46,486 nt of DNA, from the NCBI GenBank assembly GCA_904420535.1, contig CAJFVQ010000017.1, forward strand, positions 1 to 46,486, in the 5' to 3' direction. The notes under the pieces were generated by a model. The model ran no database searches, was not told the DNA's origin, and worked only from the letters and a program-made list of their open reading frames with translations. Source of the DNA: Candidatus Cryptoclostridium obscurum. GTDB taxonomy: Bacteria; Bacillota; Dehalobacteriia; UBA7702. Both the position numbers and the translations under genes were made by a program. Below are positions 9,895 through 21,425 of the stretch, in pieces. The stretch's first letter is position 1. Each line of letters begins with the position of its first letter.

Positions 9895-11136
9895 ATGTTG
9901 ATTTATAATCCCATTACGATGTCTGAAGTGCTCAAAATGGAAGTTTTTCGGGATGCCAAACTGGTTGCGGGTGAAGAAGGCTTAAATAAAGAAGTCAGTT
10001 GGATCCACCCTTTGGAAATTTGGGATGACCCGAAAAAATGGATTGATGGCGGAGAATTGATTTTTTGCTGTGCCCTTGGTGTCAACGATGAAGAGACCTT
10101 GATTTCTTTCTTTCAGCAAGTACTGCAAAAAGGGGTTGCCGGCTTTTGTTTACAACTGCATGCGCATTTAAAAAATACCCCATCGCGAATGATTGAATTG
10201 GCCAATCATTATCATTGTCCACTGATCATATTTGAGCAATCTGTTCGTTTTATCGATATTAGCCGCTCCCTTCTTAATACTTTAATCATGAATGTCAATC
10301 CCGATTATTTGCGGGAAAAACAAGTGCTGGAAGAAAATCATTGGATGACAGATTGGTTTTACGGCCGTATCTCCAATGATTCTGTCCGACAGCGGCTAAA
10401 AATGGATTCTGCGGAACTAACAAAATTTTCTTATTTCTCCGTATTGATGTCTTATCACAAAGAAAAGGTCTCGCATCGACATTTTGAAGGGGTTTATCTT
10501 TCTCTTGCAAAAAAATTACGCGCATATTTCGAAAGCGAGCAATTCCTATTTTATCCCCTGTTTGCCGATGGATTGCTTGCCGGTGTAGTTTTAGACTATG
10601 GGGTAAATTCCACCTGGAAAGACCGATTTTACAAAGTGGTAAAAGAGGTCAACGCGGATTTTCTAGCAAAAGGCAATAAAGACCGATTGGTTCTTGCCGC
10701 AGGCCAACGCTCTAATCATATCGAGGATATCCCCTGGAGTTACCGAACTGCCATGGAAACGATAGATGTGTGTCAGCGTTTTCATATCGGCCAATCTATT
10801 TATGACGATTTAAACCTTTTTTTTCTGTTCTCTCTCATCGACGATGCCGGAAATATGGAGCGACTGCAACAATATACATCAGAGCAGCTATCCCCTTTAA
10901 TTGAGGCTGACTATTCCCAAAATGGGAAACTGATCAACACCTTAAAATGCTATTATGAATGTAATGGAAATAAACAATTAACTGCTCAAAAACTGGGAAT
11001 CTCCAGGAGAACCCTTTATTATCGTTTGGAACAAATCGAAGAAATTTTGGGAACCGACCCTTTACTCCCCAAAAAGAGACTAATGATAGAGATCAGTTTT
11101 GTGTTACAGGATTATTTCAAAAATGAAGGAAGCTGA
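9895..11136 (+). CDS. PucR-family transcriptional regulator
   Basis: N-terminal PucR-type domain ('MSEVLKMEVFRDAKLVAGEEGLNKEVSWIHPLEIWDD'), C-terminal HTH_30 ('NTLKCYYECNGNKQLTAQKLGISRRTLYYRLEQIEEILG'); divergent from the methyltransferase operon. Confidence 0.88.
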   Translation: MLIYNPITMSEVLKMEVFRDAKLVAGEEGLNKEVSWIHPLEIWDDPKKWIDGGELIFCCALGVNDEETLISFFQQVLQKGVAGFCLQLHAHLKNTPSRMIELANHYHCPLIIFEQSVRFIDISRSLLNTLIMNVNPDYLREKQVLEENHWMTDWFYGRISNDSVRQRLKMDSAELTKFSYFSVLMSYHKEKVSHRHFEGVYLSLAKKLRAYFESEQFLFYPLFADGLLAGVVLDYGVNSTWKDRFYKVVKEVNADFLAKGNKDRLVLAAGQRSNHIEDIPWSYRTAMETIDVCQRFHIGQSIYDDLNLFFLFSLIDDAGNMERLQQYTSEQLSPLIEADYSQNGKLINTLKCYYECNGNKQLTAQKLGISRRTLYYRLEQIEEILGTDPLLPKKRLMIEISFVLQDYFKNEGS

Positions 11137-11205
11137 TTCTAAAACAACAATATATTATGAGACAGAAACCAGCCATTCGGGAGCAACAGCATACATATGG
11201 CATAG

Positions 11206-11241
11206 AAAAAAGGACTATTGCTTAATAGCAATAGTCCTTTT
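11206..11241. terminator. Bidirectional terminator between convergent pucR-like and ppdK genes
   Basis: aaaaaggactattgc ttaata gcaatagtcctttt. Confidence 0.85.
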
Positions 11242-11425
11242 AATATTCCATATTCTATCTGTCTCAAACACAGCGAACTTGCGATCTCTTCATCAGACAC
11301 ATTCCCCATATGCAACCTTTACATTTATCACAAAAAGCCACAAATTGCAAAGTGGTCTCATTGATCGCGGTCTCCGCATGCCGAGAACAAAAACAAAAAA
11401 TTCAGGAATCAAAATCCATAATATT

Positions 11426-14068
11426 TTACTTATTTTGGATCGCTGCTTGTGCTGCGGCCAAACGGGCAATGGGCACGCGATAAGGCGAACAGGAAACGAA
11501 ATTCAAACCCAAACGATGGCAAAGTTCAATGGATTCAGGATCGCCGCCATGTTCCCCGCAGATACCGATGAGGAAATCGGGATCCACTTCACGAGCGGCC
11601 TTGATGGCCATATCCATCAATTTGCCGACACCGCTTTCATCCAAAGTGACGAAGGGGCTAACGGGCAAAACTTTCTGATCCACATAGGTGTGGAGGAATT
11701 TTCCTTCCGCGTCATCACGAGAAAAACCAAATGTAGTTTGGGTAAGGTCGTTAGTACCAAAGGAGAAGAACTGTGCTTCCTTCGCTAGCTGGTCGGTGGT
11801 AAGAGCAGCGCGAGGTACTTCGATCATAGTACCAACAGTATAGGAAAAGTCCACACCGGTTTCTTCCTTTACTGCATCGCCGACGCCATTAATGAGGTCT
11901 TTCAAACGTTTGAATTCATTGATATGAATGATAAGGGGAACTTCCACTTCCGGTTCCACTTCATATCCTTCTTTCGTAAGCTGTGCCACAGCTTCAAAAA
12001 TAGCCCGTGCCTGCATTGCGTAAATCTCGGGATAAGTGATGCCAAGACGGCAGCCGCGATGTCCCAACATAGGGTTAAATTCCGAAAGGTGTTCTACCCG
12101 TTTTAACAGGGCTTCTTTTTCGGCAATTTCTTCTTTGTCGCCGTTGAGACATTTCAATTTCGTAATTTCCACCAAAAGTTCTTCCTTGGAGGGAAGGAAC
12201 TCATGAAGCGGCGGATCCAGAAGACGGATGGTAACAGGAAATCCTGCCATTACTTTTAAGATCCCGTAGAAATCTTCTCTCTGCATGGGAAGAAGTTTGG
12301 CCAAGGCGGCTTCACGTCCTGCCACATCATCGGCCAAAATCATTTCTTGCACCACAGGGAGTCGATCCTGCGCCATAAACATATGCTCCGTACGGGTGAG
12401 ACCAATGCCTTTGGCTCCGAAATCTCTGGCTTTTTGGGCGTCTTCCGGTGTATCAGCATTGGCGCGAACATCCAAACGTTTCACATCATCAGCCCAGCCC
12501 AAGAAGGTCTGAAACTCTTTCCCCATGGCGGAAGAGGTCATGGGAACTTCTCCTTTAAAAATTCGACCAGTGGCGCCGTCGATGGAAAGAGTATCGGCTT
12601 CGGTGAAAGTTTCGTTGCCGATCTGCACTTTTTTGCCCACAGCATCGATTTTCAAAGCTTCGGCACCACAAACCGCAGGTTTACCCATGCCACGGGCAAT
12701 GACCGCTGCGTGGCTCGTCATGCCGCCATGGCTGGTGAGAATCCCCTGGGCTTCATTCATCCCGTGAATATCTTCGGGAGTGGTTTCTGTACGAACCAAG
12801 ATGACTTTTTTTCCGGCTTTTCCCAACTCTTCGGCGGTATCTGCATCAAAGACGACTTGACCGCAGGCAGCGCCAGGAGATGCAGGAAGGCCATGAGCAA
12901 TCTCATCCAACTTGGCATTGGGGTCGATTCCGGGATGGAGAAGTTGATTGATCTGGAGCGGTTCCAAACGCATCAAGGCAGTTTCTTTATCAATAAGGCC
13001 TTCGTCCACCATGTCTACGGCAGCTTTCACTGCAGCGGCGGCAGTGCGCTTCCCATTGCGTGTTTGGAGCATAAAGAGCTTACCCCGTTCCACGGTGAAC
13101 TCCATATCTTGCATATCATGATAATGCTTTTCCAGTAGCTGGCTGATATTGAGGAATTGCTTATAAACTTCAGGCATATCCCGTTCCAGACTGGTAATGG
13201 GTTCCGGGGTACGGATCCCGGCGACTACGTCTTCTCCTTGGGCATTGATAAGGTATTCACCATAGAGCCCTTTTTCTCCGGTAGAAGGATTGCGGGTAAA
13301 GGCAACGCCGGTGCCGCAATCGTCACCCATATTCCCAAAGACCATACACTGCACGTTTACAGCGGTACCGAGATCATCGGGAATCTTATTATGTTTACGA
13401 TAGTAAATAGCACGGTCGGAATTCCAAGAGCGAAATACCGCTTGCACTGCCAAAAGCAACTGTTCCTTGGGATCCTGGGGGAAATCGGATCCGGTAGCTT
13501 TTTTATAAATACCTTTAAAAGTTTCAATCAGCTTTTCCAACGCTTCGGCGGAAAGCTGATGATCATATTTTACATTTTCATCAATTTTCAAGTCTGCTAA
13601 GGCGTTTTCAAAAAGTTCACTGTTGACGCCCATGGCAACATCGCCAAACATTTGAATAAAACGACGGTAGCAATCCATGGCAAAACGACGGTTTTCAGTG
13701 GCAGCAGCCATGCCCTCCACAGTTACGTCGTTGAGACCGAGATTCAAAATCGTGTCCATCATACCGGGCATAGAAATCTTGGCACCGGAACGAACCGATA
13801 CCAGCAGAGGATTATTTTGATCGCCTAAATTTTTACCAATGCGTTCCTCTACGATTTTCAGTTTTTCGGCAAGCTCTTCTTCCAAGCCTTCAGGCATTTT
13901 TTCATTTTGAAGATAGTATTCGTTACAAGCCTCGGTAGTAATGGTCAAGCCGGGAGGTACAGGCAAGCCAATATTTGTCATTTCCGCCAAATTAGCGCCT
14001 TTCCCGCCCAAAAGGGCCCGCATTTCACTATTACCTTCATCAAAAAGGTAAACATACTTCTTACTCAT
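11426..14068 (-). CDS. ppdK: Pyruvate, phosphate dikinase
   Basis: 'KYVYLFDEGNSEMRALLGGKGANLAEMT', 'GGMTSHAAVIARGMGKPAVCG', 'GIGLTRTEHMF', 'GICGEHGGDP'. Confidence 0.97.
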   Translation of the reverse strand: MSKKYVYLFDEGNSEMRALLGGKGANLAEMTNIGLPVPPGLTITTEACNEYYLQNEKMPEGLEEELAEKLKIVEERIGKNLGDQNNPLLVSVRSGAKISMPGMMDTILNLGLNDVTVEGMAAATENRRFAMDCYRRFIQMFGDVAMGVNSELFENALADLKIDENVKYDHQLSAEALEKLIETFKGIYKKATGSDFPQDPKEQLLLAVQAVFRSWNSDRAIYYRKHNKIPDDLGTAVNVQCMVFGNMGDDCGTGVAFTRNPSTGEKGLYGEYLINAQGEDVVAGIRTPEPITSLERDMPEVYKQFLNISQLLEKHYHDMQDMEFTVERGKLFMLQTRNGKRTAAAAVKAAVDMVDEGLIDKETALMRLEPLQINQLLHPGIDPNAKLDEIAHGLPASPGAACGQVVFDADTAEELGKAGKKVILVRTETTPEDIHGMNEAQGILTSHGGMTSHAAVIARGMGKPAVCGAEALKIDAVGKKVQIGNETFTEADTLSIDGATGRIFKGEVPMTSSAMGKEFQTFLGWADDVKRLDVRANADTPEDAQKARDFGAKGIGLTRTEHMFMAQDRLPVVQEMILADDVAGREAALAKLLPMQREDFYGILKVMAGFPVTIRLLDPPLHEFLPSKEELLVEITKLKCLNGDKEEIAEKEALLKRVEHLSEFNPMLGHRGCRLGITYPEIYAMQARAIFEAVAQLTKEGYEVEPEVEVPLIIHINEFKRLKDLINGVGDAVKEETGVDFSYTVGTMIEVPRAALTTDQLAKEAQFFSFGTNDLTQTTFGFSRDDAEGKFLHTYVDQKVLPVSPFVTLDESGVGKLMDMAIKAAREVDPDFLIGICGEHGGDPESIELCHRLGLNFVSCSPYRVPIARLAAAQAAIQNK

Positions 14069-14079
14069 GAATTGCCTCC

Positions 14080-14889
14080 TTAATTATTCTTATAAAGTAA
14101 TTCTAATATATTCCCAGCCGTTTCTTCGATGGCCTTATTTGTAACGTCCAACACGCGGCAACCGATACGGCGGTATAACCTTTTGGCAAAATCCAATTCT
14201 TCCAATAGACGGTTGGGGTCGGCATAATTGGTGCCGGCACCAGCAGCGCCCATGGTAATGAGACGCTGGGTTCGAATCTCATTGAGGTTTTGCGGATTGA
14301 TGGTCAACCCAAAAATTTTCTTTGGTGGAATTTCAAATATTACATCGGGAATAGGGGTTTCCGGCACTACCGGATAATTTGCCGCTTTGATATTTTTATG
14401 AGCCAAATACATACAAACCGGCGTCTTGGAAGTCCGGGAGACACCAAGAATTACGACATCAGCTTCTTTGAATCCCTGGGGATCCTTACCATCATCATAT
14501 TGCACGGCAAATTCCATCGCCTCTACTCTGCGGAAATAGCGTTCATCCAATTTGCGAAGTCCGCCAACTTCCTCATTGGAAGCCATCCCCAAGGACGAAG
14601 CTATGGTGCGAATGGGAGGCCCTAACACATCAACGACGGAAACGTCATAAGCCGAAGCAAGCTTCATCATTGCTGTCCTCAATGTGCTGCTAGCCAAGGT
14701 AAACACAATCAGCCCATGGTCTGACGCTGCTGCCATTGCAATCTCACGAAGGGAGTTCACGTCAGTTACATGGGTGAACCGCTTCCAAAGTGTTTTTCCC
14801 GCATCAAACTGACTGGCAGCAGCACGGGCTACCAATTCGCCGGTTTCTCCCACGGAATCGGAAACGATATAGACAATCAGGGAAGCCAT
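14080..14889 (-). CDS. Pyruvate, phosphate dikinase regulatory protein (kinase/pyrophosphorylase, DUF299)
   Basis: 'VYIVSDSVGETGELVARAAASQF', 'VVILGVSRTSKTPVCMYLA'; adjacent to ppdK. Confidence 0.95.
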   Translation of the reverse strand: MASLIVYIVSDSVGETGELVARAAASQFDAGKTLWKRFTHVTDVNSLREIAMAAASDHGLIVFTLASSTLRTAMMKLASAYDVSVVDVLGPPIRTIASSLGMASNEEVGGLRKLDERYFRRVEAMEFAVQYDDGKDPQGFKEADVVILGVSRTSKTPVCMYLAHKNIKAANYPVVPETPIPDVIFEIPPKKIFGLTINPQNLNEIRTQRLITMGAAGAGTNYADPNRLLEELDFAKRLYRRIGCRVLDVTNKAIEETAGNILELLYKNN

Positions 14890-15182
14890 AGAGAACCTCC
14901 TTTATGAAACTTCCTTAATATCATCATTATCATATAAAAAATATGTGCAGTCAATAGAATTATTCGAGAAAAATGGCAAAATTGTAAGAAAATTATTAAA
15001 ATTTCCCATAACACAGTATGGTATGGATAAAAATCTCAGGTAAGATTCTTGTCCTAAAGAGTGAAATTCGGTTTGATTTTTAAACTGCTGGTTTCTCCGG
15101 ACAGAACAAAGAGAAGTGGGAGAACTTCGATAAAGCCATCGAAAGTTTCCCACATATTCTCTTCCGTTTTCATCCAAGTCAA

Positions 15183-17258
15183 TTATTTTTCTACAACAAT
15201 CTCACGAAAATCTGCAATTTTCAGCATGCTGTCAGCAATAGCCCGCAACAAACCGAGACGGCTGTTGCGCAATTTCTCATCATCACACATCACCATGATA
15301 TCCGTAAGGAATCCGTCGATGGGTTCCCGCATGGCCGCAATGGCGTTAAAAGCTGTTTCAAAATCGTTTGCAGCCAAGGCAGCGTCGGCGCTCTTTTGGA
15401 AGCGATCGTAGGCCGCTACCAATGCTGTTTCCGCGTCTTCCTTCAGCAATGCTATGTCGTAAGCGGCACTTTCCGCTTTTTTCGCCAAATTGTTCACACG
15501 AGTAAAGCCAGCCATCAAAGGCGCGAAATTAGAATTCTTTCGGAATTCCTCAAGGGCTTCCCCTTTGGTCCGAGTCAGGCAAAAATCATCGATGGCGTCG
15601 CTCATTACAGCGTTGACGGTATCATACTTCAAGCCGCTGTCGCTTAACACGTTCTCAAGTCGCTGCCCGAAGAAATTGTAGACCCGTTCCTTGGTGGCAG
15701 TTTGGTTCTTCTCTGTTTGGTAGGAAGAAGCAATCAATTCATAAACGAAATCAATAAGTTCTCCCATGTTGATGGGAAGATTTCCTTGCAAAATAATCTG
15801 GACAATACCCATGGCCTGACGGCGCAAAGCATAGGGGTCTTGGGAACCGGTGGGTTCCATATCCATAGCAAAGAATCCCACGACGCTGTCGATCTTATCA
15901 GCAATGGAAACTAGCATCCCGTTAATGCTTTCGGGAAGATCATCCCCGGCAAAACGGGGCAGATAACTTTCGCGAATGCTTTGACCGACAACTGCGGGTT
16001 CCCCTTGGGCTACAGCATAGTATTCTCCCATGATGCCCTGGAGTTCCGGGAATTCATAGACCATATTGGATACCAGATCGGCTTTGGCCAGGTAAGCGCC
16101 GCGTTCCACCTCTTTGCGGCAAGCGTTGCAACAATCAGCCAGATAACCGCTGATCTTGACGATGCGTTCCACTTTTTCATAAACAGTTCCCATAGTCACG
16201 TGGAATACAATATCCTTCAGCCGTTCCACATTATCGGCCAAAGCAATCTTTAAGTCCTCATCATAGAAAAACTCAGCGTCGGCCAAACGGGCCCGAAGCA
16301 CCTTTTCATTTCCGGCAGTAACGATCTCAATATTTCGCGGCAAACCATTGCGAACAGTGACAAAATGAGGCAAAAGATTCCCATCATGATCCAACACAGG
16401 GAAATAACGTTGATGCTCCCGCATAGGGGTGATCACCGCTTCCTTGGGAATTCGGAGATATTTTTCCTCAAAACTGCCCATTAAAGCCGTGGGATATTCC
16501 AAGAGGAATACAACTTCTTCCAGCAATTCTTCATCTTCTTCCACGACAGCGTTGTGAGCAGCGGCCAGATCCTGGATCTGTTTCCAGATCACTTCGCGGC
16601 GTTCCGCAGGATCCACCATGACATAGTTTTCACGAAGTTGTTCCACATAGGTTTCGGGACTTTCGATCACCACGTCACCGCTGCCGTAAAAGCGATGGCT
16701 GCGGGAGACATTGCCGCTGGTCACATTGACGATGCGCAAAGGAATAATCTCTTGACCGAGGAGCGCCACGAGCCAACGAATGGGACGGACGAAACGCATA
16801 TCATAATCGCCCCAGCGCATGGGTTTGGGAAATTTCAGATGATCGACCAAAGCCACGAGGAGATCCGGAAGAACCGCCATGGCTTCCTCCCCTTTTTCCT
16901 CTTTGGTGGCAAAAACGTATTCGCCGTTACCCTGCTCCCTTATTGTAATATCATCGACGGTGAGCCCTTTGGAACGCAGGAACCCTTCCAGGGCCTTGGT
17001 GGGGTTGCCATCTCCGTCAAAAGCCGCTTTTTTCGAGGGGCCTTTGACCTCTTCTTTCAGATCTTCCTGACGCTCAGCGAGACCGTCGATGAGTAAGGTC
17101 AGACGGCGGGGGGTGCCGAGGCCGCGGATTTTGTCATAGGAAAGACGGGCTTCCCGCAGCATGGCGGCAGCGCCCTTTTCCAGATCAGCAATGCTTTTTG
17201 CCATAAACCGCGCGGGGATTTCCTCTACCCCGATCTCAAAAAGTAAGTTTTTACTCAT
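15183..17258 (-). CDS. glyS: Glycyl-tRNA synthetase beta subunit
   Basis: '[19 protein letters not shown]', '[10 protein letters not shown]', '[10 protein letters not shown]'; start reset to ATG at 17258 after RBS aaaggagg. Confidence 0.97.
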   Translation of the reverse strand: MSKNLLFEIGVEEIPARFMAKSIADLEKGAAAMLREARLSYDKIRGLGTPRRLTLLIDGLAERQEDLKEEVKGPSKKAAFDGDGNPTKALEGFLRSKGLTVDDITIREQGNGEYVFATKEEKGEEAMAVLPDLLVALVDHLKFPKPMRWGDYDMRFVRPIRWLVALLGQEIIPLRIVNVTSGNVSRSHRFYGSGDVVIESPETYVEQLRENYVMVDPAERREVIWKQIQDLAAAHNAVVEEDEELLEEVVFLLEYPTALMGSFEEKYLRIPKEAVITPMREHQRYFPVLDHDGNLLPHFVTVRNGLPRNIEIVTAGNEKVLRARLADAEFFYDEDLKIALADNVERLKDIVFHVTMGTVYEKVERIVKISGYLADCCNACRKEVERGAYLAKADLVSNMVYEFPELQGIMGEYYAVAQGEPAVVGQSIRESYLPRFAGDDLPESINGMLVSIADKIDSVVGFFAMDMEPTGSQDPYALRRQAMGIVQIILQGNLPINMGELIDFVYELIASSYQTEKNQTATKERVYNFFGQRLENVLSDSGLKYDTVNAVMSDAIDDFCLTRTKGEALEEFRKNSNFAPLMAGFTRVNNLAKKAESAAYDIALLKEDAETALVAAYDRFQKSADAALAANDFETAFNAIAAMREPIDGFLTDIMVMCDDEKLRNSRLGLLRAIADSMLKIADFREIVVEK

Positions 17259-18180
17259 CGTTGCGGCCTCCTTTCTTTGCTTCGCCAAGTCCCATGGCTT
17301 TTCTCTTTTCCGGATCTTTGATCAAAGGATATCCCAATTTTTCCCGTTGAGCCACATATCCTTCTGCTGCCATACGAGCCAGCTGGCGCACTCTGGCGAT
17401 ATAATGCTGGCGTTCCGCCACGCTGATGGCGTTCCTGGCGTCCAATAAATTAAAGGTATGAGAGCATTTCAAAATATAATCATATGCGGGAAGAACGAGT
17501 CCCGCTTCAAGAACATCCTTGGCCTCCTGTTCAAACATATCGTAAACTTGAAAGAGCATATCGGTATTAGCCACTTCAAAGTTATAGATGCTATGTTCCA
17601 CTTCACCTTGGTGATGGACGTCACCATAGGTGATCCCATCAACCCACTCGATATCAAAGACACTATCCACCTTTTGAATGAACATAGCGAGACGTTCAAT
17701 ACCATAGGTGAGCTCACCGCTGACAGGTTTGCAATCGATACCGCCAAACTGTTGGAAATAGGTAAACTGGGTCACTTCCATACCGTCGAGCCAGACCTCC
17801 CAACCTAAGCCCCAGGCGCCGAGGTTGGCACTTTCCCAGTTATCCTCTACCAAACGGATATCATGCTCGTCGGGATCGATACCAATGGCGCGAAGACTGC
17901 CCATATATAGTTCCACGATATCATCGGGAGAAGGTTTCAGGATGACCTGATACTGATAATAATGCTGCAAACGGTTGGGATTTTCTCCATAGCGGCCGTC
18001 GGTGGGACGGCGGGAGGGCTCCACATAAGCCACGTTCCAAGGTTCCGGCCCTAAGGCCCGCAGAGCTGTGGCGGGATTCATGGTTCCCGCTCCTTTCTCC
18101 ATATCATAAGGCTGTTGAATGATGCAGCCGACATCGCCCCAATACTTATTCAGGGCCAAAATCAGATTTTGGAAATTCAT
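17251..18180 (-). CDS. glyQ: Glycyl-tRNA synthetase alpha subunit
   Basis: '[38 protein letters not shown]', '[32 protein letters not shown]'. Confidence 0.98.
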   Translation of the reverse strand: MNFQNLILALNKYWGDVGCIIQQPYDMEKGAGTMNPATALRALGPEPWNVAYVEPSRRPTDGRYGENPNRLQHYYQYQVILKPSPDDIVELYMGSLRAIGIDPDEHDIRLVEDNWESANLGAWGLGWEVWLDGMEVTQFTYFQQFGGIDCKPVSGELTYGIERLAMFIQKVDSVFDIEWVDGITYGDVHHQGEVEHSIYNFEVANTDMLFQVYDMFEQEAKDVLEAGLVLPAYDYILKCSHTFNLLDARNAISVAERQHYIARVRQLARMAAEGYVAQREKLGYPLIKDPEKRKAMGLGEAKKGGRNDE

Positions 18181-18189
18181 CGTATCGCT

Positions 18190-18461
18190 CCTTTTTGATT
18201 TGGTTCGTCGGAAAACAAAAGAACTCCTGCCAGCAAGGGACGGCTCATGGCCGCGGTTCCACCCTTTTTGACAAAAGTCCGCTTTCGCACGATAACGGTG
18301 TGCCGCCGGCGGTGTTTGGCCGCTGCTCCGGGATGCCGTTTCACTTCCTCACCGCCTTTCACCGTCGCGGTTCGCTTTGTAACGGAAGTTACTTTTTCCC
18401 ATCATCGCTTTCCCTTGCCCACAGTTTTTCTACAGGCACTTTCAAACTATCATACTTAATA
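18190..18461 (-). promoter_or_regulatory. T-box leader (tRNA-Gly-responsive) of glyQS
   Basis: Minus strand carries the T-box core AGGGTGGAACCGCG (complement 18252-18265), an AGTA-type stem I element and GC-rich paired arms, directly upstream of glyQ. Confidence 0.85.
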
Positions 18462-18490
18462 AATGTACCAAAAAGATACTTTTTTGTCAA
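18462..18490 (-). promoter_or_regulatory. Promoter of the glyQS T-box transcript
   Basis: Minus strand TTGACA - 17 nt - TACATT. Confidence 0.65.
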
Positions 18491-18511
18491 TATATTTTCT
18501 CGCGCCCAACA

Positions 18512-19459
18512 CTATTTTAACCCTTTTCTACGGCACCATGCGGCAATTTTTTCATAAACCGGCAGTGGAACGCCGTATTCCCTCCCCATTGTAACAACCT
18601 CATAGATCAGACCATTGATCTCCGAGACGTGGCCGCGAGCAATGTCCCGCTGCATGGAAGTGGAGGCTGTCGGCGACAAGGCATCGAGAATCTTTAAATT
18701 CACCGCCACAATATCCACATCAAAACAGATTCCCATAGCTTGAGCAAGAACCCCAATTTCTCCCATCAACGCCACAAAGGTTTCACGTACTTTGCCTTCT
18801 TTTTGGGCTTCTTTGGCGGTGCAATCGAAATACACGCCGCAAGCCGCCATGGGAGAAACATAGGCAAATTTCCGCAGCGCATCCCGACGAATATTTTGGG
18901 ACAATATCGCAGAAACGTCGCTCTCTTCCAAATCCTTCGCCACTTGCCCCAACACGGGACAAGTGTCATTCTCTTCTTCTCGCAGGCCGTAAACAACGCG
19001 GAAAATATCACCGTTTTGCCAAATGACGCCGGGTTTCCGAATTTCCGCAGCAATATAGACACAACCATCGGTAACGATATTTTTTGGAAAAAATTTTTGC
19101 AGTTTCGCACCGGTACCATAGAGATTCAAAAGGGGAATGATCACTGTTTCCGATGCGGAAACCGCCTGCAAAAAAGGAATGGTTTCTTCCAGTGAATAGC
19201 CCTTGACACAGAGGAAAATCACATCAGGCCGCTTCCCTGTCTCCTCGTATTCCGCCATAGTCATAGCTTTCAAGGGGTTCACCGTATAGTTCCCTTTTTT
19301 CGTCGTTTCCATGGTAAGCCCCTTTTCTCTCATGGCGGCAAGGTGACTTCCGCGAGCAATCAATGTGACATCTTTCCCGGCCTCGGTCATAAAAGCACCG
19401 AGACTACCGCCGACACCACCACTGCCGACAATGAGATATTGCAATGGTTGTTTTTTCAC
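18512..19459 (-). CDS. Ketopantoate reductase family protein (ApbA/PanE-like), UAG-terminated
   Basis: 'YLIVGSGGVGGSLGAFMTEAGKDVTLIARG', ApbA C-terminal domain; GTG start after ggaggtg; stop TAG. Confidence 0.85.
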   Translation of the reverse strand: MKKQPLQYLIVGSGGVGGSLGAFMTEAGKDVTLIARGSHLAAMREKGLTMETTKKGNYTVNPLKAMTMAEYEETGKRPDVIFLCVKGYSLEETIPFLQAVSASETVIIPLLNLYGTGAKLQKFFPKNIVTDGCVYIAAEIRKPGVIWQNGDIFRVVYGLREEENDTCPVLGQVAKDLEESDVSAILSQNIRRDALRKFAYVSPMAACGVYFDCTAKEAQKEGKVRETFVALMGEIGVLAQAMGICFDVDIVAVNLKILDALSPTASTSMQRDIARGHVSEINGLIYEVVTMGREYGVPLPVYEKIAAWCRRKGLK

Positions 19460-19543
19460 GGGAACACCTCCAAAGGCTTTTCCCGAATCATATCATCATT
19501 TGCCGCAAAAGACAAGAGGCACCAAACGCAATAATTGTCCCTT

Positions 19544-20182
19544 TCAGGTAGGGGAAAACCGCCATAAATTTTTAATTTGAGGCATCAGGCGGTCTACAGG
19601 CCACGTTCTCTTGCTGAGACTTTTGCTGTTGGGATCATTGACAACAATTTCACCGTTATCGGCAACTTCGGCCAAAACAATGAAATGTCCTTTCTCTGTA
19701 AAATCTCCTTCTCTGACGCTGGCGATGATCGGATGCCCGCTTTCCAATGCATTCAAAATAGAGCCGCGATCCAAGGGGATTTCCTGCCCAGAAAGGCCGT
19801 AATCAGCGACACCATCGGTCATCAAGGCCCAGCTGGTACCACTCCCGGCAGAAAAATAACCGTTCTTCTCACTAAAATCCGCGACTTCATCGGGGGTGAC
19901 GTCAGTCCCCAGGAGCCCCCGAATCACCATGGCGACGCAGGTGGGGCCGCAACCGTCCTCTCCCACGGTACCGTCGCCGTAAGAATCATTGGCCCAACGC
20001 ACATCGGTTTGGAGGAGCAGTGGTATTTCACGGCCACTGATGGGAACTCCCTGGTGGAAAAATGCTCCATCTCGAAAGAAAAATGTCCAAAGAAGAATAC
20101 AGCACAAGGCCAACACAAATATCATACGCAATTTTTTCTTCCGTGTCCCATGACGTTTTGTTCGTTTTCTCACTAAAATCAC
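19544..20182 (-). CDS. Membrane-anchored C39-like peptidase family protein
   Basis: N-terminal TM, 'LLLQTDVRWANDSYGDGTVGEDGCGPTCVAMVIRGLLG', 'GHPIIASVREGDFTEKGHFIVL', 'VNDPNS' (Cys/His/Asp). Confidence 0.82.
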   Translation of the reverse strand: MILVRKRTKRHGTRKKKLRMIFVLALCCILLWTFFFRDGAFFHQGVPISGREIPLLLQTDVRWANDSYGDGTVGEDGCGPTCVAMVIRGLLGTDVTPDEVADFSEKNGYFSAGSGTSWALMTDGVADYGLSGQEIPLDRGSILNALESGHPIIASVREGDFTEKGHFIVLAEVADNGEIVVNDPNSKSLSKRTWPVDRLMPQIKNLWRFSPT

Positions 20183-20264
20183 CCTTTCTGATTGGATGAT
20201 CTCAGTTTACAAAAAATGTCTCAACCGTATTTTATTTTCTCATAAACAGAATCTTAAGTTTCCC

Positions 20265-21425
20265 TTAATCTTTTGGCAGTAACACCGTAAACACCGTATG
20301 CCCTCGCCGGGATGTGGCGTGAATGGAACCGCCGTGACTCTCCACAATCTCTTTGGCAATGGCGAGGCCTAATCCCGCGCCTTCCGCTGTGGAACGGGCT
20401 TCATCAAGACGATAAAATTTCTCAAAAATCTGATCCAGTTGATGGGGTGGAATGGTAGCGCCGTCATTGGACACGGAAATTTTTACCCGATCATCTACGG
20501 TTTCGGCAACTACCTTAATCTCCGTTTGGGGATCACTGTACCGCACAGCATTTTTGATGAGATTGTTGAACACCCTGGCCAGACGGTCGCTGTCGCCTTC
20601 GATAGTGATGTCCGGAGCTTCTACCTGAATGGTCTTACTTTGGGAGGATATCAAAGGATAGAACTCATCGGCCATCTGCCGCAACATACAGCCGAGATCA
20701 AAAGGCTCTTTGTTCACAGGAGCGCTGTTCAAACTGAAGCGGGTAATGTCAAAAAACTCATTGATGAGATGTTCCAAACGTTCTGCCTTTTCCAAAGCAA
20801 TCCCCGTATAACGGCAGCGGGTCTCGGCTTTGATTTCAGGACAGTCTTTCAGAAGAGTCAAATAACCAATAATCGAAGTCAGAGGTGTTTTCAAATCATG
20901 GGCCAAATACATGACTAACTCGTTTTTGCGCTGTTCGCTTTGGATGGCGATGTATTCTTTCCGTTTCAGTTCATCCTTTACTTTTTCCAATTCTCTCTCC
21001 ATAAACTCCAATTCCTCGGGGAAACGGATCTCCACCTCATCCTCCGAAGTCAGAGAATGGACACCGTTGATGGTCTGACCGAAATAATTCGTAATGCGGT
21101 TTAAAGAAAAATAAACCACACCTAGCATCAATACGACAACACCGCAAGTAACCCAGACCCGCTTTCCTCCTTGAATATACAAATAATAAAAATCAAGAGC
21201 ATTGCGCTCACTGGCACCAAACACACGATAGGCAAGCCAATAAAAAAAATCAGAAAAAGGCTGCTGTAAAATGCCGTCGATCACAAAATAGAGGCAAAGC
21301 CAGCCGCCAATCAAAGCGAGAAACGCCGTAATCAACATTCTTACAAAAAAACGAATTTTAAACTTATGAAACTCCCAAGTCAGTTCCGATTCCCTGGGTC
21401 GGGTCGACTCTCTTTTCTTACTCAA
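20265..21425 (-). CDS. Sensor histidine kinase (VanS-like)
   Basis: 'LVMYLAHDLKTPLTSIIGYLTLL', 'RVFNNLIKNAVRYSD', 'GAGLGLAIAKEIVESHGG'. Confidence 0.93.
   Translation of the reverse strand: MSKKRESTRPRESELTWEFHKFKIRFFVRMLITAFLALIGGWLCLYFVIDGILQQPFSDFFYWLAYRVFGASERNALDFYYLYIQGGKRVWVTCGVVVLMLGVVYFSLNRITNYFGQTINGVHSLTSEDEVEIRFPEELEFMERELEKVKDELKRKEYIAIQSEQRKNELVMYLAHDLKTPLTSIIGYLTLLKDCPEIKAETRCRYTGIALEKAERLEHLINEFFDITRFSLNSAPVNKEPFDLGCMLRQMADEFYPLISSQSKTIQVEAPDITIEGDSDRLARVFNNLIKNAVRYSDPQTEIKVVAETVDDRVKISVSNDGATIPPHQLDQIFEKFYRLDEARSTAEGAGLGLAIAKEIVESHGGSIHATSRRGHTVFTVLLPKD

Noticed and set aside
14268-14284. gggttcgaatctc resembling a tRNA T-arm
   Set aside because: It lies inside the PPDK regulatory protein coding sequence (NEIRTQ region) with no flanking cloverleaf.
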